Positions 32,901-43,952 of a stretch of DNA of 64,000 bases are shown here, piece by piece. The position numbers were made by a program, and so were the translations under genes. A model generated the notes under the pieces. It was given only the letters and a program-made list of their open reading frames with translations, was not told where the DNA came from and made no database searches. Location of the stretch: contig CANTFL010001342.1 of NCBI GenBank assembly GCA_947650285.1, forward strand, positions 434,001-498,000. Direction: 5' to 3'. The DNA is from Hyaloperonospora brassicae. Its lineage: Eukaryota; Oomycota; Peronosporomycetes; Peronosporales; Peronosporaceae. Each line of letters opens with the position of its first letter. Position 1 is the first letter of the stretch.

Positions 32901-34055
32901 CTACTGACCCCGACCATTTTTTGATGGTCCGTCTCGCTGTTGCGGTTTCGCAACAGCGCTGGACCCACGCCCATTGACCTTCTTGGCGAATGGTCGTCCA
33001 TTTCGCTCAGTACTGTTTGGTACTGGGAGTGGAGCACTACACTCGTATTCGTAGTGCCCTAACTTCTGACAGCGATTGCACTTCTGCAATCGCTTGTTAT
33101 TTTAAGAGCGAGGTCTCTCGCTCTCAACATAGCAGAGGTCCTTTGAATCTGGACCTCCGATCTCTTGTTGTCTCGTTGGACGATAAGAGTTTGAGCTAGC
33201 ATGATCCTGTCTCATGCTGAAGTCTTCCTGTTCCGCGGCTGATATCGCATCTTCCAGCGAATTCAGCTCAAGGCGGAACAGGTGGCTCCTGACGGGTCCT
33301 TCTGCGAGCCCTTGCATGAACACCGTAATCAACGTGTGTTCATGAACTGGGTTGGCAGTTATACTACTCGCAAGGAGTCGTATATGTTGGTCGTAAGAGT
33401 GAACATCACGCTTACCCTGCTTGAGTTTCAGGAGATCTGAAAGAGCCATGAACTCAGCCCGTGGCGGCTCAAACGTTTGTCTGAGCCGGGACTTGAAGTC
33501 ATCTAGCGAGCTAAACACATGTGGGTCGCTACTCTCGGGGCCCAGGGACCAAGTTTTGGCACGTCCTGCCAATTGGTTTTGAGCAAATGTGAGTTTCATT
33601 TCCTCATCTTCGACGCGACGAGCTTTTAAGGCTCTGTCGAGTTCGACAAACCACAGTAAGAGGGAGTATTCCGGGACTCCACTGTACTTGGAGATGTCAA
33701 CTTTCATGACTTCGGGACGACGCGCATGTGCCGTCCCGCCCACAGCAGCATGGAATTGCTGCTGTCTCAACATCTCTGTCTGTTGAGCACCGAGTTCTCT
33801 CAACTGCTCGGCCTGTTCAGAGCCTTGCTGGTGAAGCAAGGCTACTTTCTCCCTTTCAGCGACAAGTTCATTTTGAATGAACTTGGCTATAGCGGCATGT
33901 TGTTGGTATCTGTCTAGAGACTTCAACATGGCGCTAATGGCGAACTCGCCTACGGTAGAACACATTCGTTCTACCGCACTCCATTCGATTTCACTCAAAT
34001 GGTTAAACACTTCACGCGTGGCGTGAAAGGTCTCTTCATCATCCAACATGTTCAT
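32901..34055 (-). pseudogene. Element B gag
   Basis: Open for 317 codons from ATG 34055 (MNMLDDEETFHATREVFNHL), with a heptad-rich segment (LVAEREKVALLHQQGSEQAE), and the gag core KVDISKYSGVPEYSLLLWF and AGRAKTWSLGPES. A TAA at 33104-33102 interrupts it just before the zinc knuckle KCNRCQKLGHYEYECSAP (CX2CX4HX4C); element D has a sense codon there. The TAG at 32903-32901 is shared with element D and is probably the natural gag end. Confidence 0.88.
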
Positions 34056-34082
34056 GTTGGATGCTGTGGTCCTTGGAAGGAC

Positions 34083-34097
34083 TACAAAGTGCTACCA
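34083..34097 (-). other. Primer binding site of element B
   Basis: On the minus strand TGGTAGCACTTTG starts two bases inside the LTR end. The same word stands next to the LTR of element D (62127), which supports the assignment. Confidence 0.7.
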
Positions 34098-34099
34098 GG

Positions 34100-34492
34100 T
34101 GTAACGGGGCACACCCTTGCGTGAACTTAACGCAAGGGTTTCGGGTGCCACGACAGACGTACACGAGGCAAACGAGGAAGCGAAGAGAATGGAAAAGTAG
34201 AACTGTTGTATTAATATAATTAAGTCTTTTGTTAATGTCTCTCTGTTTAACCTGACTTAATTATGTTAATCTAACTGAGTGTATGGTGACGTCTCGTCAC
34301 CACTCATCGCGCGCGTCCTGCGGCGATTGGTGGATTGATATCGTCAAGATATCAACCAATGTGCAGACCCTTTAATCGATTCACCAATATCACCATTATC
34401 GGTGATATTGGTCAGAGAATATTCACTTAATATTCTTTATTGTCATTCTTTCTTTAAAGTGACAATTCCATGTAACGGGATGCCCCGTTACA
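34100..34492 (-). repeat. LTR of element B, right (5' LTR in element orientation)
   Basis: 393 bp, same ends and the same hairpin series as 26500-26893, differing at about 7 percent of positions by eye. Confidence 0.92.
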
Positions 34493-35178
34493 GTGCTGGT
34501 CGATCGAAGTATGGCCAACGTAGCTCTGTCAAGCAGCAATTGGTCAAATGCGTGTTGCAGGCGCGCCTGCTTTCCATAACTACGGAAGGTTATGTTCGAA
34601 AGCAAGCTCATAGCTGCAACACGCAATCGGATACGAATGTTGTGCACAAAATAGCTGCAGATCAATTAATGCGATCGTCATCGTCTGAATGTTTCATTTG
34701 CCTTTTGTGTCATGTTGATGATTGATTAATCATGAAGATGTTTCTGCGGTCGAATCGCGCGCACGTGCCCGCCAACTGTATCCATCTCCGCCCATGAGCC
34801 TTCACATCAAACACATCGACATAATGCTTGAATGAGATGACTCACGCGTGATCATTGTTACCCTCAGCTTCGAAATGTTAGAAACAAACTTGCAATTACA
34901 TGAAGTGGATACATCAGCTCAATAATCGCAAGGTCATCAAACTTACCACAATTTTCTCGGTACAAGTATATATTTTTAAAGAAGCTGTTTAAGTGGATCG
35001 ACAGACACACACTCGGCGAATTAAATCTCCTCAAAACATGTCTACCAGGATTCACCGCTGCAACGAGCACCATCTTGCAGGCGTTTTCAGAACTCACGCC
35101 TTACTTCGCCCTTAACTTCATCACCCTGAGCACCTCAGCATCCATTAAAGGTCATGAGAGGCAATAACTGCTCCGTCG
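34493..35178. other. Intergenic, no gene supported
   Basis: Only short open frames; a minus frame at 34864-35097 is unrecognised. The gag fragment that precedes element B on the left does not continue here. Confidence 0.4.
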
Positions 35179-36402
35179 TCAAAAAAGCCAATAGAAACTT
35201 GAACCTTTATCAATTCGGAGGGCAGTGAGAAACTTTTCGACGTCTTCTGGTTTGCTCTTGGTCCTCAGCGTACTGAATACAATTTCTCTGGAGGGACTGG
35301 GAAAGCCGTCATAATGGACACGTAACCCCTTGCTTCTCCACTCGAACTCATACTTTCTCCACAGCAAAAGCTCTTCACGCATGGCAGGCCACCGCTCCGA
35401 TGGTCCTATACCATTAAGACGAACATCCTGTGCAACGGGCAGCATGTTGTAGACTTTTTCGGGATTCACATTTGAAGCCTGCCAAATAGGGATAAGCTTC
35501 TCCACAAGGGCAGGGCGTTCCGCGAGTAGCACTTTTTGCCAGCCATCATATATGTCGACTTTCCGGTCTCGATAAAAGTGGAAGAATGCCAGAGCCTCAT
35601 CTTCACCTCTCTTGTCCGTCAACCATTTTCCAAAGGTTTCGATGTAAGATTCATCCTTGTACCATTCGGCACAACTATAACGAAAATATACCAACCATAC
35701 CAGGTCTTGTCTGACAGCAGGCCACATCTCATTCGTGCTCACGTCTCCTGTAAGTATATCCATCGCTGCAACTGGCATTAACTCGTAGACTTCGTCAGTT
35801 CCCATCTTCGATTTTAGCCACACACTAACCAGCAGATCAAAGGTTGCCAAGTCCCGCTTAGCCAGCAGCACCCTATCCAATTCATCCGCGAGCCCTTTCC
35901 ACTGGGGAAGCGTCCGAAGGTGACGGGAAAATCTTGTACGCGCCAAGTCGGATGAGAGTTTCTTCAGTAGTTCATCGATGACCTCACGTTCTGTAATCGT
36001 TCGACCCATGATTTCAACAAGCTTAACATACTCGAGCCACTTGACAAGCGCCTGATGGATGACCTTCTCCGCCATCCCATTGTGATCAGGAAGTTCCTTG
36101 AGAACTTGAAATGGGTGCAGCTCCTTTAACATCCACCCATGCATGTGAAACGCGTCGATCGCTTCAGTAATGAACGGCGTTAAAGTGTCTAGTACCCTCT
36201 CCTCGTTGCCTTCCGCTTCAGCTGCACTCTCGGGCGGCTGAGCGTGTTCCCACGCGACGGACGCATTCGCCTCTAGACGAAGGGGAACGGGGCCACGGTC
36301 GCGAGCGACATCGTTGGTCCGACTTTTGCCAGCGGCTGCTGAGCCAGCTCTTCTCCACCAGAAGATGACAGAAACCGTCAACAACCGACGAAAGAGCTGC
36401 AT
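35179..36402 (-). CDS. Candidate secreted effector with degenerate RXLR, EER and WY-like repeats
   Basis: Single-exon gene of 407 residues. The N-terminus has a short hydrophobic stretch (LLTVSVIFWW, residues 7-16) and Ala-rich possible cleavage region, a weak signal peptide by eye. VPLR at 39-42 sits where RXLR is expected and EER follows at 67-69, the RXLR-EER arrangement of oomycete effectors with the first Arg replaced. The rest is helical. Two units repeat with a spacing of about 112 residues: W195, Y206, LMPVA and MWPAVRQDL match W307, Y318, MLPVA and RWPAMREEL, like tandem (L)WY units. Such proteins are delivered into host plant cells; this role is inferred from architecture only. A strong initiator lies 20-36 bp upstream. 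The neighbourhood is gene-poor and transposon-rich, as usual for effector genes. Confidence 0.75.
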   Translation of the reverse strand: MQLFRRLLTVSVIFWWRRAGSAAAGKSRTNDVARDRGPVPLRLEANASVAWEHAQPPESAAEAEGNEERVLDTLTPFITEAIDAFHMHGWMLKELHPFQVLKELPDHNGMAEKVIHQALVKWLEYVKLVEIMGRTITEREVIDELLKKLSSDLARTRFSRHLRTLPQWKGLADELDRVLLAKRDLATFDLLVSVWLKSKMGTDEVYELMPVAAMDILTGDVSTNEMWPAVRQDLVWLVYFRYSCAEWYKDESYIETFGKWLTDKRGEDEALAFFHFYRDRKVDIYDGWQKVLLAERPALVEKLIPIWQASNVNPEKVYNMLPVAQDVRLNGIGPSERWPAMREELLLWRKYEFEWRSKGLRVHYDGFPSPSREIVFSTLRTKSKPEDVEKFLTALRIDKGSSFYWLF

Positions 36403-36422
36403 GTGTACAGTCGTTGGTGTGC

Positions 36423-36438
36423 ACTTTAGAGAATGAGC
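36423..36438 (-). promoter_or_regulatory. Oomycete initiator of the effector gene
   Basis: GCTCATTCTCTAAAGT on the minus strand matches the first part of the oomycete core promoter GCTCATTYYNCA. It ends 20 bp before the ATG at 36402, which supports that start codon. Confidence 0.65.
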
Positions 36439-38223
36439 CTAGCAAAGTTCTCAAGTCGCAATGTCGGGACGACGAGGTACCGACCGGCTGCCATCTTTCA
36501 TAGACTAGCCACATATTGACCAGTTTCTATCTGGGGACGCGTGGTGTCTGTACCTATGCTGTTTTCTGGGACAAAACCGAAGCACTGTACAAATGAAGCC
36601 GGGTTTGGACTCGTATACCCGAGCTGTATGGCGTCAAATGCTGCTCACAATCACGTACAAGCCACACGCGGGAGTGCACATATGAATCGGGACCAACGCA
36701 GCTTTGGCCAAAGAATGGACGGATCAGCTGATGTAGCGGAAAGGGACACAGCCACGAAAGTTAAATCTGAATGGATCAGTTAATTGCGGAAGAAATCGAC
36801 AGCGCGCATCTCCATCTCTGTCTCGTTTAGCCACAGTTGTCATCATTAGCTCGTGAGACACGCAGAGCCAGCACGAGAGGCGTGAAAAACACCGCTTGCG
36901 ATGCTATCAGAGGTCTACGAACGACAGAATGCGAATGTGAGGCAATGGCCATCGCAAATAGGACTGTAATGGGCAAAGCAGGCACGAGCTCATCGAGGCA
37001 AGTCCAGTCAGAGTGACAGCTTCCTACAAAGCTGCAGTGAGAGTCGCGTATTGAGAGACGACAACGTTGGTTGGGCGCTCGTTGGCCACTGCACAAGCAA
37101 TGCAATTGCACATCCATTACACCACCGACACAGGGAGACGATGAGACATGTCGGGGCCAGTCGCGCGGTCGACCGCGCCGCTGGCAAAGTGGCACTTGCA
37201 ATCGGAGAACTCGTGTGGTGAGATGACTGCATTTGTCTGCAACTATTCCAAGAGGCGCACAAGATGGAACGAATGTTCTCGTGAGGCTTCTAGTGCGTAC
37301 CGACCTGGACAAGACGTGCTTGCCAGTCGTAGAAGAGCCGCGTGGCGATTATTGTGAGCGACCGAGGACAACGCATGGCGCCATGGCTCGAGCCGACATT
37401 TTATATGAATTTTTTGACGGGCGATGTTTGTTTTGGGTTGACACCAAAATCCGACAATGCATATATAATATTAATTAATAATAGTCGCCAGCGATTACTA
37501 TACTGATTAAATAATACATGAATATTACCTTTGAAGGTCATGTTTTGCACGGCTCCACTCATCAAATACTATCATCCATTATCTTGACCAGCTGAATACT
37601 CCTGTTGCTGCCAGAGCGCGCAATGGGTGCTGAGCAGGTAGCTAAATTAGGTACTTGTACTTATAATTGTTACAGAAACGAAAAGATGTACATGAATAGA
37701 TTCTAGCTGTAGATTACCACGGTCTTGTTTTCCCTTTCTATGAAGCGAGTTCGTTCTATAAAATTTCCCTTGCTCTGCAGTTACAGTGTACATTTGGTTG
37801 AGAGACATCCACGTGCACTATAGCCAAGGTATATAAGTATAACAGGGGTACGCGCCAGGTCGATGACTACGCTAAAGGCACTTGTACCCTGTGGTCACCC
37901 ACTGTAACAAGTAGGTTAGTCAGGGATGTACGTGTCGGCCACCCAAACTAATCAATCATTAGGTTTTGCCCGATAGGGAGTAAAACCTTACTTTTTGGCA
38001 TTTAGACGGGATTTTGTCGCCTTAAAATATTGAATGAACACCGATTACCTTTTGATCAACAAGATGTCCGTGCCTTGTTGAGACGTCATTGACCGTAAGA
38101 GTTCAAAAGGCATTGCTCAGGTGTACACTCAGCTCCAGATCGTATTGTACAACCACATTGTTATCTACTATTTAGTCGATGTCACAATTTTCAGGATGCC
38201 GTTTAGATATGTGATGTATTTAT
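36439..38223. other. Intergenic with probable relic LTR sequence
   Basis: No gene recognised. Frames of 80-160 codons at 36541-37478 overlap one another without domain or start support. The right part holds relic LTR sequence (separate entry). Confidence 0.4.
37540..37920 (+). repeat. Possible relic LTR of the B-type family
   Basis: CCAGAGCGCGCAATGGGTGC and TGAGCAGG around 37608-37640 resemble the conserved LTR core (compare 61900-61930), the upstream 70 bp align loosely, and the stretch ends CCCACTGTAACA. Highly diverged; similar fragments at about 47175 and 59725. Confidence 0.4.
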
Positions 38224-39582
38224 ATTGGTAAAAACACCCTATTGTGCTAAATTTGCGATTTAGCAAAGGGTGGGGGGCCTCATATACAACAAACTGATTC
38301 TGCCACGGCGACGTAACAAATCATACATATTATAAGCATACATAATATACGTATAAGTAAAGACAACTATAGACTTGCTGTGCTTAATAGCGAATTAAAT
38401 TGCCCTTCTTCTCGACAACCTCAATGCATCGTCGCGGCATCGAGCAAACTAGTGACACTAGTGTGCCATTCGGAATAACATCCATGTTGCAATAAAGCAT
38501 GTCATCAAGTAAGAAACGCTCTCAAACTGTTTTTTATTAGCGTACACTTGCCTACAAATGACAGACCCAAGCAATTGATGGGATTGCGATTAGGTGACTT
38601 TGACGGTCAGTCGAGCAAGTCAATCTCTATTTCCTGAATTTCCCGGCTGCGATGTGAAACATGTATGCTTGTTTTGTCCTGCTAAATTATAAATTCTGTA
38701 ACATAGCTTAGGTGTGCGAATGGGAGATGATATTCAGACACTGAATACACGTAGTAGTTTAAATTCTGCCTCCTTGTCAAAACAACAAGTGGCGACTTGG
38801 CACGGGCGTTAGAAGCATTACAAACCATAATAGACCCACCTCCGGCTTGAGGTCGCTTTTTCTGGAGGACAGGCTTGCGTAGATCTTGCCAGTAATACTG
38901 AAAGCCGTCGGGTCCGTTATGATTCCATTGTATATGTTCCGAAAAATGAACGGACTCCCAGAATGATCCGGTATTCACACGTAGCAACATGTTCTGGACC
39001 CAGGATTTGCGTACTTTCATGTCCTCGGCCGTTAGTGGCAACGTGTTCTTTTCATCTTGAAGTACACGAGCAATTCGACGTCGGCCAAAATCGCTGTACG
39101 GTGCGAGCAGACACCGGCAAGCTTTGATCGATCTTGAGCTGGATGGCGGACAAGTTTCTCTGCGCAAAGGTGATCCTGAGAAACCGCACGTATCGCTTCC
39201 AGAGGTATGAGGTAGATCCTTATTTATGTTGGAAGAGATAGGAGAGACCATGGGTAGTAGAGTGTCGAGGTTATGTGCGCTACGATCATTTATGGCGCGC
39301 ATTATCCGGCCGGCCTCCAGAAGCCCCAACATTCTTCCCTGCTGGTTTCCTGTAAGTCTTGGCCTATTGTCGTCATGTCCGATGGTATTTGCCGCTACTA
39401 TCGTGTAGCTAAATATTACCTTTCGCTGATATATTTCCAATGGTACAGTTATACCATTATATTATGATTCCAGGATTAATGCTAATATGGTCCATTTTAT
39501 GTGACGCAATCGGAAAACTATTTTAATGTATGTGAGCCCCCTACACTTTGCTAAATCGTTAGCACACTAGGTTTTTTCACTA
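38224..39582 (-). mobile_element. Tc1/mariner-type element, inactive
   Basis: Terminal inverted repeats of about 60 bp at 38224-38286 and 39529-39582 share GTGCTAA, CGATTTAGCAAAG and GGGGG-CTCA-ATAC; TA dinucleotides lie at the outer edges. Between them is one degenerate transposase on the minus strand. Length about 1.36 kb, typical for the superfamily. Confidence 0.85.
38682..39440 (-). pseudogene. Mariner-like transposase, degenerate
   Basis: Open for 252 codons, starting with a divergent HTH region. The middle matches Tc1/mariner transposases: SFWESVHFSEH, then GPDGFQYYWQDLRKPVLQKK and AGGGSIMVC, then LSYVTEF. The first catalytic Asp region, normally FSDEKKW, reads FSEHIQW. Downstream of the stop the catalytic C-terminal part survives only in fragments (SIHVSHRSRE), so about a third of the protein is missing. 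Confidence 0.82.
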
Positions 39583-39851
39583 AAAGAAATACATAACACA
39601 TGCAGAAGCCATCCAAAATTTCTGTAGAACTGACTGAATAGTAGATATCAATGTGGGTGTACGATTTTACCTGACGCGGAATGTTCAATCTTGAACCTTT
39701 TGTGCTGGAGCTTTGCTGGGCCGACTAATTTCCTAAAAACAAGATAAGAAGCTTTGTGAGCTAGATGACTCGCTGATTTGTAGTTCGCACAACTAGTTGA
39801 CGCTTTGAGTCATGTTCTTTGGACTAATTTACGCGGCAAATCGTTCTTTTT

Positions 39852-40485
39852 CTACTGAGTTTTTTGAGCTAAAACTTTCCTCTGGTATGTGATCACTACG
39901 ACAACTGTCAAAGCGTAGCACTGATCGGGTCCATACGGCTCCATGGTATCGACATGCACCACATCAAAAGGGTTGACAGTTCGTAGGTCACGTGGAGGCA
40001 CCTTGCCATATTTTTGGTTACCACCATGCAACTTGGCTCGTTTGCAATGATGCAAGCTTGAACATATTTCCTTATACTTTGATCCATGCCAGGCCAGTAA
40101 AATATTGCTCGCATCGTATGGTATTGTCTTTTTGCTCCAGGATGACAGAGTTTGCATGATACCACTCAATTATATCATCCCGCAATCCCGAAGGGAGGGC
40201 CACACGCTTCTGGTACGTGAGTAAACGAGCTCCCATCACACTCATGATCTGATAGTCCGGATCGCTGGTGTTTCGAACACATGGATGAATATTTTTTTTA
40301 GTGTCTTGATCTTCATCTTGGCCTTGTTTAATATAGCTGCCGCTAAGAACGCAATCCACCTCGTCGATGGTAAATGCCTCTGGGCGCTCCGTATCCTCGG
40401 CATTCTCTTCATTGGCATGATAATGCATTCGAGAAAATGCGCCGGCCCCAACGTTGACTTTTCCTTGAACGTAGCACACTGTCAC
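39852..40485 (-). pseudogene. Element C integrase, truncated
   Basis: The segment after RNase H (VNVGAGAFSRMHYH) leads into the integrase zinc-binding region (IIEWYHANSVILEQK) and FYWPGMDQSIRKYVQACIIA, then the core start VVHVDTMEPYGPD with the first catalytic Asp. It ends within about 30 residues; the second Asp and the Glu are absent. Confidence 0.82.
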
Positions 40486-40521
40486 ACGACGTTCAGGAAG
40501 GAGTAACTTCCAACGTTTGAC

Positions 40522-41634
40522 TCATAAAGAGGTTTCCGTCGGATTAATTAAATTATGATGGTCCGTGTGCACGATGACTGGAAAACCCAGTAGCATGGTT
40601 CGATATTCCTTCAGAATTTCAACTACTGATAGCAGCTCAAGCTCCATAGTCGTATAGTTGCACTGCGATGGAGTCAGACTTCGCGAGTAGCATGCAATTA
40701 TCTTGCCACCTTGTTGCACAAGCCCACCAAGCTGTTTTCCGCTGGCATCTGCGAATATGTCAAATGGTTGTTTGAAATCAAAGAAATTGAGCAGCAACGC
40801 TTGAGCTAGTGCCTTCTTTATGTTTTCGAAGGCATCGTTCTCCATGGATGTCCACCGGAAGGATACCTTGTTAGATATCAGCTGTGTGAGAGGCTTGAGA
40901 AGCATTGACTTGTTGATCACCATGTCCCGAGAGTAATTAATCATTCCTAGAAATCTGCGTAGATGTCTCTTGTTCTTTGGCTGCGACAACGAGAGGATCG
41001 CTCGAATCTTTTTTTCTTGGGGTTCTATCCCTGCAGCACTGAGCGTAACCCCAAGGTACTCCACATTCTTGCGTAAGATGTGGCACTACTTCCCGTTCAG
41101 AGTCACATTGTATTTGCGTAATCTTTGCATGACAAGCTCGACGTGGATGAGATGATAATCTTCCGATACCGCGTAGACGATCATATCATCCATGTAAACA
41201 ATAACAAAGTCGAGATCTCCGAGTATTTTTGACTGTATGTCGATACAGGCTTGGTATTCATCCGGCGCGGCAGATATTCCCATCGGAAGCCTTTTGCACT
41301 GAAACTTTCCAAAACGTAAGCAGAAAGCAGTCAACCAACGACTCTCTGGTGCTATTTGCCGCGTATAGTATTTTAAGTTGGCATCCATGGTTGAAAACAG
41401 TTTAGCACTACCAAGCCGGATCAAAATTTATCTTATTCGTGGCACGTAATAAGGTCTACGCTTCAGAAAATTGTTTAGGCCTCTGAAATCGTTTAACAGC
41501 CTCAATCGCCCATCTGGCTTCGATATGAAGAACGCGGGAGACAGCATCTCTGAGTCGTAAGCTTGCTCAAGAACATCGAGATTCACAAGTCGTCTAATCT
41601 CCTTGTGCGCAGCTTCTTCTTGGCACTTTGCCAC
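40522..41634 (-). pseudogene. Element C reverse transcriptase and RNase H
   Basis: RT: PAFFISKPDGRLRLLNDFRG, LFSTMDANLKYY, LPMGISAAPDEYQACI and the intact catalytic box VIVYMDDMIVYA; thumb HLRRFLGMINYSRDM; RNase H FDIFADASGKQLGGLVQQGG and VHTDHHNLI. All are in one frame with stops near 41428, 41086 and 40522. Confidence 0.88.
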
Positions 41635-41730
41635 TGGAAACGGTCTTTGCTACACGGGTTTAAAATCGTCAGTTACGGGAAGGACGTAATCCGGCATCTT
41701 CATTTTACCCAATCGTCCATCGTAAAGCTC

Positions 41731-42215
41731 CTAGTATTCACCAAGAAGCGTCCAAAATTTGCCACGAACATCTGGAGTAACGGAAGCATCGCTGAGTAAC
41801 TCAGTAGGCTTAACCCCTGTTACAAGAACCTCTTTCAGCTCAGCCGTGGAATGAATGTCATCTTCGTTTGATAGTTGCAGATCCTTTCCCGTATTTAATA
41901 CAAGGGTATTGCCTTCCCATTCGATCGTTCTATCTCGAAAGTTGACGATCATACCCAAAGCGTTTAAGACGTCTCTACCGATTACCGTTGCATCCTTGGC
42001 ATCTTCGATGACGTTAAAGCTATGAGTGATTAAGGAGTTGTAATTTAAGCTAGGGAAGCGGAATTTCACCACCGTCGAACCTGCACTTTCCACGTAGCCT
42101 TCAACCTGTTGGAACTTCATTGAATGTGCTTTCACTTCTTGGCCTAGTTGCTTGTTGGCGCGCAGGACCGTTCCATTGGGAAAGCTGGTACAACAACCTG
42201 TATCCAGTAGTGCCA
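41731..42215 (-). pseudogene. Element C aspartic protease
   Basis: Active site LALLDTGCCTSF near 42215-42180, in the frame of the following 134-codon ORF with the flap region VIEDAKDATVIGRDVLNALG. The upstream gag end is in another frame. Confidence 0.8.
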
Positions 42216-42397
42216 GATGTGTACGGTTTTTTTCGCCTTTGACAGACGTACGCGTAGTCTCATCGGAGGTGTTGGCTTTGGCTGCGCAGCCAACATGGTT
42301 GTTATCACCTTTATCTCTTGCTTTTCCTCATCCTGGCTATCGTCATCGCTAGATGAGTAGCTGCTGTTGGTTTCTTCCACACATGTTGCTTCCCTTG

Positions 42398-43298
42398 CTA
42401 CCGCGTTTTCCACCTTGTGCACATACTTTGGTTTGCCGGTAGTCGTGCTAAGCTTGCGTTGTTGCGTAAAGCATTCTTTGTCACTGTGTGACGCTGTCTT
42501 ATGAAGCTTGCACCACTTCTGTTCATTGCTGCTTCCAGGATGGTGTTGCGTAATGCTTTTCCTTGGTCTTGGATGACTGTTACCTTGGTTGAGGTTATTG
42601 CCTTTCTACTTGGCCCTAGGAGGTTGACGTGATGCGGGATTATGACGTCCACTCTCTTTTCTTTGCATCATCTCAGACACTTCTAAACGCTCGAAGTAGC
42701 GAACTGCGTCCGTGATTGTCCTCAGGGTAATTCCACTTCTTTCGTAGGCCAGCTTCCAATCACTAGGCATTGCGCGCTTGAAGTACCGAATCAGCATCTC
42801 ATCTGATAGGGTTACAGCACCAGATGGGAGATCCGCCATCATTCGCGTCAGATCTCTCACACGACGATAACACCGCGCCATCGTTTCATCACGCCGCTTA
42901 GCAAACATGAAGAGTTCCTCTTCTAATTGTTCACTGTAATCAACTGGCACGAAGTGTCTTGCCCACATCTCGTACGCTAAATCATACGCGTCGTCATCCT
43001 TTATGTCCACGCCTGCTGTAGCGTCGACGTAAGCTTCGCGAGCTTCATTCTCCAGCAACACCAGAAGGTGTAAATGTGCGTCTTCTCTTCCCCAGTTCTT
43101 TAGGGTCCAGATGTGGCGGAACTCGTGGGTCCATTGGAGGTATTCTTGCGCTGTACCACCACTGAAACGAGACAGTCCAATTTGTACTGCTTCGCGACGC
43201 ACACCGGTTGTTCCTGCCTTAGTCTGTATGTCGAATTGCACCTTGCTTGCTATGGTGTCCATAACTAAACTTGACTTCTGTAGTTCTTGTCTTCCCAA
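42398..43298 (-). pseudogene. Element C gag
   Basis: Open for 230 codons (MGRQELQKSSLVMDTIASKV to RHNPASRQPPRAK) with the retrotransposon gag core around AQEYLQWTHEFRHIWTLKNW and FAKRRDETMARCYRRVRDL. The nucleocapsid part with a Cys/His-rich segment (WCKLHKTASHSDKECF) follows in another frame at 42398-42652. About 97 percent identical to the fragment at 25947-26499. Confidence 0.88.
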
Positions 43299-43594
43299 TT
43301 GCTTTTGAGAATTCTCAAAGTGACAACCCTTGGCTCGCAGACGGGTTATGAAGAAGAACGACTCTTAGCTAGTAGAGGGATCGCTTTGTACTAACTTGGA
43401 AAAATGAGAAGTGATATTACTGTTAATGTGTGTTCTCTGTCGTTGCAACACCTTCACCGTGTCCGTGGTCTGGAATCTGGGATCTGGGATCTGGTTGACA
43501 GTTCGCTGCGAGCTGCAACACGAGCCGCATTCGATGACTCATCGACGTCATACCGTTTAACGGGAAGTTGAATACAATCCACAAGCGCATGTCA
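43299..43594. other. Spacer between element C gag and the duplicated segment
   Basis: May contain the leader of element C. A short repeat GGAATCTGGGATCTGGGATC lies near 43472. No gene seen. Confidence 0.35.
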
Positions 43595-43952
43595 ATACTT
43601 TGCGTGTGACGGATGCGTTTCGATGTATCTGCTGCAAAATAGAATTACAGTTTGAGGTTGTAAATAGATGCAGTATAGACAGACTCGAATTGATCCTCTA
43701 TTGCATCTTGACTGTTAAATACAGCTCTATGTAGCGTCATCCAACGTCTTCTGTTCGTCTATTTGCTTCATCTGCGCAAATATGAACGTGAACTTTCGAG
43801 GCGGCTGACGACACGATTGTCAATGGAGGTCACCTTGTTCTGTTGCAGTATCCGAGCGTTTTTTTCCATATCGCATTCGCTTGTCGATGCAGATAGAGTC
43901 CAGATCACGACTGAGCTGTACGCGTCGATGATGATCCGTGCTTCCTCGCTGA
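43595..43952 (+). repeat. Duplicated 360-bp segment, copy 2
   Basis: Matches 25587-25946 with two short indels and a few substitutions. Both copies end at CTTCCTCGCTGA; here the sequence goes on with TCGGTAG instead of the gag fragment. Confidence 0.85.

Larger units (their letters stand above)
26500..34492 (-). mobile_element. Element B: Ty3/Gypsy chromovirus with LTRs and antisense ORF
   Basis: The element is 7993 bp with LTRs at 26500-26893 and 34100-34492, about 93 percent identical by eye. Gag-pol is on the minus strand: gag, protease, RT, RNase H, integrase and C-terminal chromodomain run from 34055 to 28008. A plus-strand ORF occupies 27025-28636 and overlaps the chromodomain end of pol. 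The whole element, LTRs included, is packed with short perfect hairpins. The 5' flank (CGCCC) and 3' flank (GTGCT) do not form a target-site duplication. Frameshifts and stops make it defective. Confidence 0.93.
39852..43298 (-). mobile_element. Element C: Ty3/Gypsy remnant without LTRs
   Basis: Gag, protease, RT, RNase H and the first part of integrase follow each other on the minus strand over 3.4 kb. Integrase is cut off shortly after the first catalytic Asp, and no LTR pair was found on either side. It differs from A and B in gag and RT and lacks the hairpin pattern of B. Its gag is duplicated at 25947-26499. Confidence 0.9.
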
